Positions 25,104-32,495 are shown, counted from the first letter of the stretch. The stretch: DNA of 47,683 bases from Streptomyces olivochromogenes (GCF_021538895.1 NZ_JADDRL010000075.1:1-47683); one strand, 5' to 3'. Notes: a model not told the origin generated them from the letters alone. Made by a program: numbers and translations.

Positions 25104-25827
25104 CGCGTGGCCGGTGCTTGCGCAGCACCGCCACCGTGACCGCCGCCGCCTGCGCGGCCGCCCGCTGCTGGGAGCCGGCGGCGTCGGCCTTGTGTTTGGC
25201 CGCGTCGGCGCGGTCGCTGATGCCCCGGACGACGAGGGCGTCCACCTGGCTGCTCAGGTGCGCCGCATGGGCCGCGCCCGACCCCTCCATCTCGATCGCC
25301 CCGGCGTCGCCGTAGTGCGCGCGGATGTGCCGGGCGATCTCGGACTCGGCGTCGGCCAGGACGACGTCCCCCGTGGCGATGGGCATGAAGTGCGCCCGCA
25401 CGTCGGGCATGTCCCGTACGGCGGAACGGGCCGCCTGCTCCAGTGCGTGCGAGGCCGGCAGGGCGTTCGGGCGGACCAGGAAACCCTCGGGTGTCTGTTT
25501 GCCGCCGTGGATCTCGTACACCCGCGTGCCGACCACGACGTCCCCGATCGCGATGTCGTCCTTCAGGCTCCCGGCGACCCCGACGAAGAACACGGCCTCG
25601 GGGTGCAGCCAGTTGATGAGCTGCGTGGTGAGCGCGGCGGCCCGTTCGGCACCGACCCCCAGTTCCCCGAGGGCGACGTGCCACGCGGTGTCGGGGAGTT
25701 GGCCCACCTCGACTCGGGTCCCGTCCCGGTGGACGAGCTCCCGCCGGTTGTCGACGTACGCGCGGACCGCGGCGTATTCGAGAGGGAGCGCGGTCAGGAC
25801 GAGAGCGGTGGGCTGGGTCTCCGGCAC
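24982..25827 (-). CDS. Nucleosidase-type effector (PNP_UDP/MTAN fold) with C-terminal amyloid-like motif
   Basis: 281 residues from the GTG at 25827. The fold of purine nucleoside phosphorylases and MTA/SAH nucleosidases is seen: VLTALPLEYAAVRAY at the N-terminus, FFVGVAGSLKDDIAIGDVVVGTRVYE, and AIEMEGSGAAHAAH followed by VVRGISDRAD with the catalytic-site Glu and Asp pattern. The last 23 residues (259-281) are separated by a Gly/Ser/Glu linker and contain DHIDFRGGTFHGTVIGK, nearly identical to the first residues of NLR2. I infer an effector that cleaves nucleosides or NAD-like molecules when activated by an NLR. Divergent from the 4-TM gene (33-bp gap). Its stop lies inside the NLR1 frame. 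Confidence 0.85.
   Translation of the reverse strand: MPETQPTALVLTALPLEYAAVRAYVDNRRELVHRDGTRVEVGQLPDTAWHVALGELGVGAERAAALTTQLINWLHPEAVFFVGVAGSLKDDIAIGDVVVGTRVYEIHGGKQTPEGFLVRPNALPASHALEQAARSAVRDMPDVRAHFMPIATGDVVLADAESEIARHIRAHYGDAGAIEMEGSGAAHAAHLSSQVDALVVRGISDRADAAKHKADAAGSQQRAAAQAAAVTVAVLRKHRPRGAGSADSEEGPQAAYGGDHIDFRGGTFHGTVIGKQTGQQQ
25031..25050 (-). repeat. Left copy of a 20-bp inverted repeat coding the HIDFRGG motif
   Basis: Minus-strand CACATCGACTTCCGGGGCGG, in the nucleosidase tail, is identical to plus-strand 26424-26443 at the start of NLR2. The copies are inverted and 1.37 kb apart, enclosing both effector genes. Confidence 0.8.
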
Positions 25828-25860
25828 ACTCTTAAGGTACTGCCGGGGGAAGGGGTCGTA

Positions 25861-26418
25861 GTGCCGGAACGAGACGTCACCGTGGGGCAGTTGCTGCTCA
25901 CCGAGTACCAGACCGTCAAGGACGAGCAGAAGACGCGGATCGGGTTCCGGGACAATCTGCTCTACGTCACGCTCACCGTGGTCGCCGCGGTCATCGCCGC
26001 CGCCGCGCAGGCCAAACAGACCTCGATGCTGCTCGCCCTGCCGCCGGTGTGCGTCGTGCTCGGATGGACCTACCTCGTCAACGACCAGAAGATCTCCGCG
26101 ATAGGGGCCTATGTGCGCGGGGAGTTGGCGCCCCGACTCGCCCGGGCCGCCGGCGCGGAGGGAACAGCCGTCTTCCAGTGGGAGACCGCCCATCGCGGGG
26201 ACACCCGGCGGTTCTCGCGCAAGGTCGTTCAGTGCGTCGTGGACCTGCTCGCGTTCTGCGTCGTCCCGCTGAGCGCGCTCGTCGTGTACTGGAGCGGGGG
26301 CGGCGACTTCGCGGGCCTGCTGTTCCTCTCCGTGGCCGAGGCCCTCGCGGTGCTGGGGCTGGCCGTGCACATCGTGTTGTACGCCGTGCCGTTCCGGGCG
26401 GGGAGCGAGGCGGGGTGA
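25861..26418 (+). CDS. Four-TM membrane protein, candidate pore-forming effector
   Basis: 185 residues from the GTG at 25861, preceded by GGGGGAAGGGG. A charged N-terminus (LLLTEYQTVKDEQKTRIGFRDNL) leads to two hydrophobic segments (about 35-52 and 55-70), a 50-residue cytoplasmic loop, and two more segments (about 124-143 and 150-175). This layout is like small membrane effectors found beside STAND ATPases. I cannot name a family. Its stop overlaps the NLR2 start by 4 nt (GTGA), so the two are co-translated, and its start is 33 bp from that of the divergent nucleosidase. It begins with the same 8 nt (GTGCCGGA) as the nucleosidase gene. Confidence 0.75.
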   Translation: MPERDVTVGQLLLTEYQTVKDEQKTRIGFRDNLLYVTLTVVAAVIAAAAQAKQTSMLLALPPVCVVLGWTYLVNDQKISAIGAYVRGELAPRLARAAGAEGTAVFQWETAHRGDTRRFSRKVVQCVVDLLAFCVVPLSALVVYWSGGGDFAGLLFLSVAEALAVLGLAVHIVLYAVPFRAGSEAG

Positions 26419-28625
26419 GCGATCACATCGACTTCCGGGGCGGGGAGTTCACGGGGCCGGTCATCGGGAAAGCGGAGTACCGGCAGCCGGCGCCCGCGCC
26501 CACCGCGCTGGACGCCCTGCCCGCGAAGGCGGCGGGCTTCACCGGCCGGGACACGGAGCTGGCGCGGTTACGGGAGGCCCTCGACCCCGGCGCCGGTTCT
26601 GGTGAACCGCAGGCCGTGCTGGTCACCGCGGTGTCGGGGCTTGGTGGCATCGGCAAGACCGCGCTGGCGGTTCAGGCGGCGTACGCGGCTCGGGGCGAGG
26701 GGTGGTTCCCGGGCGGGGTGCTCTTCGTGGACCTCCACGGGTACGACGACTCTCCCGTCACGGCTGACCAGGCACTTCAGTCGCTGCTCCGGGCGCTGGG
26801 AGTCGAGCCGGAGCACATTCCCGCCGCGGCGGACGAGCGGGCCGTCCTGTACCGGTCCCTGCTGGCGGAGCGCGGCGCGGTGCTGATCCTGGCCGACAAC
26901 GCGTCGTCGCCGGATCAGGTACGGCCGCTGCTCCCGGGCGGCGCCCGGCACCGGGTCCTCGTCACGTCCCGGGACCGGCTTCCCCAACTCGGGGCGCGGC
27001 TCGTGCCGTTGGACCAGCTCGCCCCCGAGGCCTCGTACGGCCTTCTCGACCTCACGCTGAGAATCGCGAACCCCGCCGACAGCCGCGTCAGGGACGACGC
27101 CGAGACGTCCGGGCGGCTCGCCGCGCTGTGCGGGCATCTTCCGCTGGCCCTGCAGATCGCCGTGGCCCTGCTGGCCGAGGACCAGGACAAGCCGGTGTCG
27201 GAGCTCGTCGACGAACTCACCGAGTCCCGGGACCGGCTGGGCCACCTCGATGACGGTGAGCGCAGTGTCCGTGCCGCCTTCGATCTCTCCTACCGCCGCC
27301 TCCCGCCCGCACAGGCCCGCCTCCTGAGGTTGCTCGCCCTCGCTCCGGGGCCCGAGGTGAGCGACGAGGTCGCCGCCGCGCTGGCAGGGTCACAGGCCCC
27401 TCCGACGGCGGACTTGAGGGCGCTGGCGCGTGCGCACCTCGTGGAGCGGGGCAGCGGGCGCGGCCGCCGGCGGCTGCACGACCTGGTGCGGGCTTTCGGG
27501 GCCGGCGTGGTGTCCGGGGACGCGGGTCTGCGGGAGGAGGGGGAGGCGGCTCGGGAGCGGGTCCTCGAGTGCTATCGCCGGTGGGTGTCGGCGGCCGACG
27601 ACCGTCTGCGGTGGCGGCCGGGGATGGCGGAGCCGGAGCGGTTCGCGGACCGGGAGCAGGCGCTGGTGTGGCTGGACGGGGAGCGGCCGGGGCTGGTGGC
27701 CGCGGTGCTCTGGGGGCGGGAGAGGCGGTTCGCGCACACGGCGGTGCGGCTGGCGGAGCGCCTCACGGAGTACCTCAACTGGGGACGGCACTTCGACGAC
27801 TGGATCGCCGTCGCGCAGGTGGCGCAGGTTGCGCAGGAGCTCGCGCACCACGCCGGGAACCGGCCGGGCGAGGCCGTCGCGTGGGACAACCTCGGTCTTG
27901 CCCTGCGGTATGCGGGCCGGGCGGGAGAGGCGATCGGCGCGCACACCCGGGCCCGTGACGTGTACCGGGCCGAAGGCGACCGTCATCACGAGGGCCTCGT
28001 CTGGAACCACCTCGGTTGCGCCCTGCTGCAGGTGGGCGATGCGGGGGCGGCGGTCGACGCCCACACGCGGGCTCGCGACCTGCTCCGGGCCGAAGGCGAG
28101 CGGCACGGTGAGGGCAGGGCCTGGAACAGCCTCGGCCTCGCCCTGCGCGAGGTGGGCCGGGTGGCGGAGGCGATCGACGCGCACACGCGCGCCCGCGACC
28201 TCTACGAGGTCACCGGGGACCACCACCGCGTGGGCAGGGCCTGGCACAACCTCGGCCTCGCCCTGCGGGAGGCGGAGCGGACCGAGGAGGCGATCGAGGC
28301 GTACGGCAAGGGCCTGGAGGTCTACCGGGAGTTCGGCGACGTGTACGGCGAGGGGCAGGTCCTCATGGCGCTGGCCCACGCCCATGAGGTCGCCCACCAC
28401 CCCGAAGAAGCCCGCACCGCCTACCTCCGGGCCGCCGATGCCTACACGCGCGCCAACGCCCCCACAGAGGCCGGCCAAGCCCGAGCCCACGCCGTCGCCC
28501 TCACCGCCCCGAAGCCCCCCGCACCCACCGATAGACCAACTCAGGTCTCCCCACCTGCCCGTACACCGGAGTCCGTTCCGCTCTCCCCGCCTCCACCAGG
28601 TGTTCCAGGTAGCGGCGGGCCGTGA
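26415..28625 (+). CDS. NLR-like STAND ATPase with N-terminal amyloid-like motif, NB-ARC + TPR (NLR2)
   Basis: 736 residues from the GTG at 26415, overlapping the 4-TM gene by 4 nt. Residues 3-19 are DHIDFRGGEFTGPVIGK, the motif shared with the nucleosidase C-terminus. Then FTGR (42-45), Walker A GLGGIGKT (75-82), Walker B VLILADNA, sensor VLVTSRDR, CGHLPLAL, a winged helix (YRRLPPAQARLLRLLAL), and about five TPR units (about 480-690) with HTRARDLY signatures, ending in a Pro-rich tail. Codon 52 (26568-26570) is TTA, at the same aligned leucine as in NLR1, so translation may need bldA tRNA. I infer a sensor that oligomerises and templates the nucleosidase motif. The last 125 bp overlap the response regulator gene on the other strand. 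Confidence 0.88.
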   Translation: MSDHIDFRGGEFTGPVIGKAEYRQPAPAPTALDALPAKAAGFTGRDTELARLREALDPGAGSGEPQAVLVTAVSGLGGIGKTALAVQAAYAARGEGWFPGGVLFVDLHGYDDSPVTADQALQSLLRALGVEPEHIPAAADERAVLYRSLLAERGAVLILADNASSPDQVRPLLPGGARHRVLVTSRDRLPQLGARLVPLDQLAPEASYGLLDLTLRIANPADSRVRDDAETSGRLAALCGHLPLALQIAVALLAEDQDKPVSELVDELTESRDRLGHLDDGERSVRAAFDLSYRRLPPAQARLLRLLALAPGPEVSDEVAAALAGSQAPPTADLRALARAHLVERGSGRGRRRLHDLVRAFGAGVVSGDAGLREEGEAARERVLECYRRWVSAADDRLRWRPGMAEPERFADREQALVWLDGERPGLVAAVLWGRERRFAHTAVRLAERLTEYLNWGRHFDDWIAVAQVAQVAQELAHHAGNRPGEAVAWDNLGLALRYAGRAGEAIGAHTRARDVYRAEGDRHHEGLVWNHLGCALLQVGDAGAAVDAHTRARDLLRAEGERHGEGRAWNSLGLALREVGRVAEAIDAHTRARDLYEVTGDHHRVGRAWHNLGLALREAERTEEAIEAYGKGLEVYREFGDVYGEGQVLMALAHAHEVAHHPEEARTAYLRAADAYTRANAPTEAGQARAHAVALTAPKPPAPTDRPTQVSPPARTPESVPLSPPPPGVPGSGGP
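26424..26443 (+). repeat. Right copy of the 20-bp inverted repeat coding the HIDFRGG motif
   Basis: CACATCGACTTCCGGGGCGG is identical to the complement of 25031-25050. The similarity continues more weakly through the rest of the motif (about 50 bp). Confidence 0.8.
27870..28349 (+). repeat. In-register 120-bp repeats encoding NLR2 TPR units
   Basis: Units start at 27870, 27990, 28110 and 28230, an exact 120-bp period, each encoding a W..LG.AL...GR..EAI.AHTRARDLY unit. The register matches that of NLR1. Confidence 0.7.
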
Positions 28626-29196
28626 TGCGGGAGATGCCCACCGTCTCGGCGACGCCGGCCGCGGTGAGGCCCTCCTCGGCCTCGCGCAAGGCCGCCGTGA
28701 CGCGTTCCAGGGTGGGGGCGCTCAGGCCCTTGGGCAGGGCTGCGGGGGAGGGGGCGCGCAGGGTCGCCAGGGCGCGGTCGACCTCGTCCTGGCCGCTGGC
28801 CTCGCCGACCGTCGCGCGGAACTCGGCGTAACGGACGAGCCGGTCCCGCAGCGTGGCGAAGGTGAAGGGCTTCAGGACGTACTGCACGACGCCGAGCGAG
28901 ACGCCCTCCCGCACCACGGCGAGATCCCGCGCCGAGGTCACCGCTATCACGTCCGCGTGATGACCGGCCGCCCGCAGGGACCGCGCGAACTGCAGCCCGT
29001 GTACGTCCGGCAGGTGCAGATCCAGCAGCAGGAGATCCACCGGCGTACGGTCCAGCAGCCGTCGCGCCTCGGCCCCGGTGCGCGCCTTGCCGACCGCCAC
29101 GAACCCGGGCACCCGGCCCACGTACATCACGTGCGCGTCGGCGGCGACCGGGTCGTCCTCGACCACGAGTACCCGAATCGGCTGCCCGCCCGTCAT
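28501..29196 (-). CDS. Response regulator, CitB/DcuR type
   Basis: 231 residues from the ATG at 29196. Receiver domain 1-120 with acidic pair EDD (13-15), phospho-acceptor Asp59 in LLLLDLHLPD, conserved Thr/Ser (AVTSA) and Lys (VLKPF). The C-terminal HTH (about 175-225: VAETVGISRITARRYLEHLVEAGRAE) is of the CitB/DcuR kind. The start overlaps the kinase stop by 4 nt (ATGA). It probably activates the divergent dicarboxylate transporter gene when di- or tricarboxylates are present. Its 3' end overlaps NLR2 by 125 bp on the opposite strand, so transcription of either may affect the other. Confidence 0.92.
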   Translation of the reverse strand: MTGGQPIRVLVVEDDPVAADAHVMYVGRVPGFVAVGKARTGAEARRLLDRTPVDLLLLDLHLPDVHGLQFARSLRAAGHHADVIAVTSARDLAVVREGVSLGVVQYVLKPFTFATLRDRLVRYAEFRATVGEASGQDEVDRALATLRAPSPAALPKGLSAPTLERVTAALREAEEGLTAAGVAETVGISRITARRYLEHLVEAGRAERTPVYGQVGRPELVYRWVRGASGR

Positions 29197-30860
29197 ACCT
29201 CACCTCTCGTCACGGCGCCCTGCCCGGCCGCGTCGGCCGGACCGGCGGCCCGGCCCAGGGGCAACCGCACCTCGAACACCGCACCGCCCTCCTCGGCCTC
29301 CGCCACCGTCAGCCTGCCCTCGTGCCGGGTCACCGCCTGCCGGACCAGCGCCAGGCCGAGTCCTCGCCCACCCGGCCCGGCGGGCTTCGTCGAGAACCCC
29401 CGCTGGAATACCAGCTCGGCATGGGCCGGATCCACACCCGCGCCCGTGTCGGACACACGCAGGACCAGGGCCCGCGCGTCGTCGGCGTCGTCGGCGTGCG
29501 CGGTCACCGTCACCCGCGCCGTCACACCGCCCTGCGCCGCGTCCACCGCGTTGTCGATCAGGTTGCCGAGGATGGTCACCAGGTCCCGGGCCGGCAGGGT
29601 GGCCGGGAGCAGGCCGTCGTCCAGGCGGCTGTCCGCGGAGACCACCAGCTCCACGCCCCGCTCGTTCGCCTGCGCCGTCTTGCCCAGCAGCAGCGCCGCG
29701 AGCACCGGCTCGCTCACCGCCGCGACCACCTGGTCCGTCAGCGCCTGCGCCAGCTCCAGCTCCGCCGTCGCGAACTCCACCGCCTCCTGGGCCCGGCCCA
29801 GCTCGATCAGGGAGACCACCGTGTGCAGGCGGTTCGCGGCCTCGTGGGCCTGCGAGCGCAGCGCCTGGGTGAAGCCGCGCTCCGAGTCCAGCTCGCCCAT
29901 CAGGGACTGGAGTTCGGTCACGTCCCGGAGGGTCACCACCGTGCCGCGGCGCTCACCGCCCGACACCGGCGAGGTGTTCACCACCAGCACCCGGTCCGCC
30001 GTCAGATGCACCTCGTCCACCCTCGGCTCCGAGGCCAGCAACGCCCCGGTGAGCGGCGCCGGCAGACCGAGCCCGGCCACCGACTGCCCCACCACGTCCT
30101 CCTCGGACGCCACCCCGAGCAACTCCCGGCCCCCGTCGTTGATCAGCGCCACCCGGAACTGCCCGTCCAGCATCAGCAGCCCCTCGCGCACGGCGTGCAG
30201 CGCCGCCTGGTGGTAGTCGTGCATCCGGCTGAGCTCGGCCGCGTTCATGCCGTGGGTGTGGCGGCGCAGCCGGGCGTTGATGACGTACGTGGCGACCGCG
30301 CCCAGGACGAGCGTGCCGGCGGCCACCCCGACGAGGGCCGTCACCTGGCCCTCCACCCGCTGGCTGATCGCCTCCACCTTGATGCCCGCGCTCACCAGAC
30401 CGACGACCCTGCCACCGTCCCACACGGGGGTCACGGCACGGACGGACGGGCCGAGCGTGCCCGTGTACGTCTCGGTGAAGTGCCCGCCCCGCTGGGCCCT
30501 GCCGATGTGGCCCAGGAACCGCTTGCCTATCTGGTTCTTGTCGGGGTGGGTCCAGCGGATGCCCTGCGGATCCATGATCGTGACGAAGTCGACGCCGGTG
30601 TCGCGCATGACCTTCAGCGCGTACGGCTGCAGGCGCGCCGAGGGGGAGGGGGTGCGGATCGCGTCCCGTACGGAGGGGGCGTCCGCGACCGAGCGGGCCA
30701 CCGCCATGGCCTGGCGGCCCGCCGCCTCCTCGGCCTGGCTGCGGTCGCTGACGTAGGTGAACAGCGCGTATCCGGCCACGACGACCGCCAGCAGCACGGC
30801 CTGCATGGCGAAGAGCTGGCCGGCCAGGCTGCGGGGTTTCGGGACGGCGGGGATGCGCAT
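29193..30860 (-). CDS. Sensor histidine kinase, CitA/DcuS type
   Basis: 555 residues from the ATG at 30860; a TTG further upstream (30884) is less likely because the GGAGG lies inside it. TM1 at about 12-32 and TM2 at about 172-192 enclose an extracytoplasmic PAS/Cache domain (VDFVTIMDPQGIRWTHPDKNQIGK) that in this family binds C4-dicarboxylates or citrate. A cytoplasmic PAS follows (GLLMLDGQFRVALINDGG), then the dimerisation box QAHEAANRLHTVVSLIELG with the phospho-His, and HATPase motifs NLIDNAVDA, DTGAGVDP and GGRGLGLALV. Paired with the CitB/DcuR-type regulator and divergent from the symporter gene. Confidence 0.93.
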   Translation of the reverse strand: MRIPAVPKPRSLAGQLFAMQAVLLAVVVAGYALFTYVSDRSQAEEAAGRQAMAVARSVADAPSVRDAIRTPSPSARLQPYALKVMRDTGVDFVTIMDPQGIRWTHPDKNQIGKRFLGHIGRAQRGGHFTETYTGTLGPSVRAVTPVWDGGRVVGLVSAGIKVEAISQRVEGQVTALVGVAAGTLVLGAVATYVINARLRRHTHGMNAAELSRMHDYHQAALHAVREGLLMLDGQFRVALINDGGRELLGVASEEDVVGQSVAGLGLPAPLTGALLASEPRVDEVHLTADRVLVVNTSPVSGGERRGTVVTLRDVTELQSLMGELDSERGFTQALRSQAHEAANRLHTVVSLIELGRAQEAVEFATAELELAQALTDQVVAAVSEPVLAALLLGKTAQANERGVELVVSADSRLDDGLLPATLPARDLVTILGNLIDNAVDAAQGGVTARVTVTAHADDADDARALVLRVSDTGAGVDPAHAELVFQRGFSTKPAGPGGRGLGLALVRQAVTRHEGRLTVAEAEEGGAVFEVRLPLGRAAGPADAAGQGAVTRGEV

Positions 30861-30887
30861 GACGTCAGTCTGCCTCCGGGTCAAGCG

Positions 30888-30901
30888 TGAACTAAATGAA
30901 C
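30888..30901. promoter_or_regulatory. TGAAC direct repeat between kinase and symporter genes
   Basis: TGAAC-TAAA-TGAAC, two direct copies with starts 9 bp apart, is an AT-rich spot in the 147-bp intergenic region. CitB/DcuR-type regulators usually bind AT-rich sites, so this is a candidate box for the adjacent regulator. Confidence 0.35.
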
Positions 30902-31007
30902 GGAAGGGTGACCGGCCTCACAGAGCGGGAGATAGTCGCGGCATCCCCCACTCCCGGACGTGAGCCGCACGCCGGTGATGCCGACGAAGACGTCAAGGAG
31001 GGCAGCC

Positions 31008-32405
31008 GTGGCCGCCAGTACCCCCGATACGGCACCTGCCGCAACCGCCGTGAAGCGGGACCGCACCCATTACCTGTACATCGCCGTCATCGCCGCGGTG
31101 GCGCTCGGCATCGCCGTGGGGCTCATCTGGCCCGACCTCGGGGTCGAGCTCAAGCCTCTCGGTACCGGCTTCGTGAACCTGATCAAGATGATGATCTCGC
31201 CGATCATCTTCTGCACGATCGTGCTCGGCATCGGCTCGGTGCGCAAGGCCGCCAAGGTCGGTGCCGTCGGCGGTATCGCGCTCGGCTACTTCCTCGTGAT
31301 GTCGCTGGTCGCGCTAGCCATCGGGCTCGTCGTCGGCAACGTCCTGCACCCGGGCGACGGGCTGCACCTCACCGACGCGCTCAAGCAGACCGGGCACGAC
31401 CAGGTGTCCAGCGACGCGCTGCCGCCCGTCGACTTCGTGCTGTCGATCATCCCGGTGACCTTCGTCTCCGCCTTCACCGAGGGACAGGTGCTGCAGACCC
31501 TGCTGGTGGCGCTGCTCGCCGGGTTCGCGCTGCAGGCGATGGGTGAGGCGGGCCGGCCGGTGCTGCGCGGTGTCGAGCACCTCCAGCGGCTCGTCTTCCG
31601 CATCCTCGCCATGGTGATGTGGGCCGCGCCGATCGGTGCCTTCGGCGCCATCGCCGCCGTGGTCGGTTCGGCGGGCGTCGACGCGCTCAAGAGCCTCGCC
31701 GTGCTGATGCTCGGCTTCTACGTGACCTGCTTCCTGTTCGTCTTCATCGTGCTGGCCGCGCTGCTGCGCGTGGTCTCCGGGCTGAACATCCTCTCGCTGT
31801 TCAAGTACCTGGGCCGGGAGTTCCTGCTGATCCTGTCGACCTCCTCCTCCGAGTCGGCGCTGCCGCGGCTCATCGCGAAGATGGAGCACCTGGGCGTCAG
31901 CAAGGCGGTCGTCGGCATCACCGTCCCGACCGGTTACTCCTTCAACCTCGACGGCACCATGATCTACATGACCATGGCGTCCCTCTACATCGCCGACGCG
32001 CTCGGTACGCCGATGTCCATCGGTGAGCAGATCCCGCTGCTGCTCTTCCTGTTGCTCGCCTCCAAGGGCGCGGCGGGCGTCAGCGGCGCCGGTCTGGCCA
32101 CGCTGGCCGGCGGTCTCCAGTCGCACAAGCCCGCGCTGGTCGACGGCGTCGGTCTGATCGTCGGCATCGACCGGTTCATGAGCGAGGCCCGCGCCCTGAC
32201 GAACTTCGCGGGCAACTCCGTCGCCACCGTCCTGGTCGGCACCTGGACCAAGGAGATCGACAAGGACCGGGTGCGGCAGGTGCTGGCCGGCGAGCTGCCG
32301 TTCGACGAGACGACCCTGCTGGACGAGGACCGGGCGACCGGGTCCGCCGGACTGCCGGAGCAGCACGGGGACGGCGACACCGAGAAGGAATTGGCCAAGG
32401 CCTGA
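31008..32405 (+). CDS. dctA: C4-dicarboxylate:cation symporter (DAACS family)
   Basis: 465 residues from the GTG at 31008, chosen for the excellent AAGGAGG 6 nt upstream; the frame is open to 30960. Signature features of glutamate/dicarboxylate symporters: serine-rich hairpin STSSSESALPRL, GYSFNLDGT (TM7), KGAAGVSGAG (second re-entrant loop) and ALTNFAGNSVAT (TM8), with about eight hydrophobic helices. It imports succinate, fumarate or malate with protons or sodium. Divergent from the CitAB/DcuSR-type pair, which presumably controls it. A strong hairpin follows the stop. Confidence 0.93.
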   Translation: MAASTPDTAPAATAVKRDRTHYLYIAVIAAVALGIAVGLIWPDLGVELKPLGTGFVNLIKMMISPIIFCTIVLGIGSVRKAAKVGAVGGIALGYFLVMSLVALAIGLVVGNVLHPGDGLHLTDALKQTGHDQVSSDALPPVDFVLSIIPVTFVSAFTEGQVLQTLLVALLAGFALQAMGEAGRPVLRGVEHLQRLVFRILAMVMWAAPIGAFGAIAAVVGSAGVDALKSLAVLMLGFYVTCFLFVFIVLAALLRVVSGLNILSLFKYLGREFLLILSTSSSESALPRLIAKMEHLGVSKAVVGITVPTGYSFNLDGTMIYMTMASLYIADALGTPMSIGEQIPLLLFLLLASKGAAGVSGAGLATLAGGLQSHKPALVDGVGLIVGIDRFMSEARALTNFAGNSVATVLVGTWTKEIDKDRVRQVLAGELPFDETTLLDEDRATGSAGLPEQHGDGDTEKELAKA

Positions 32406-32462
32406 CCGCCCGGCTTTCGCCGGCGCCCGGCCCCGCCCGACCCGGGCTTGCCCGACCGCCGA

Positions 32463-32495
32463 GCGCCCGGCCCCGCCTGAACCGGGGCCGGGCGC
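32463..32495. terminator. Terminator between dctA and the convergent TetR gene
   Basis: GCGCCCGGCCCCG and CGGGGCCGGGCGC form a perfect 13-bp stem with a 7-nt loop. It lies 58 bp after dctA and 53 bp from the stop of the convergent TetR gene, so it may work on both strands. Confidence 0.75.

Noticed and set aside
24982..25860. Metabolic MTA/SAH nucleosidase (mtnN) as the role of the nucleosidase
   Set aside because: The C-terminal motif shared with an NLR and the STAND neighbourhood favour an effector; the fold alone cannot decide the substrate.
26049..26414. Upstream extension of NLR2 inside the 4-TM gene
   Set aside because: Arg/Gly-rich out-of-frame translation; the GTGA overlap at 26415 and the motif directly after it define the start.
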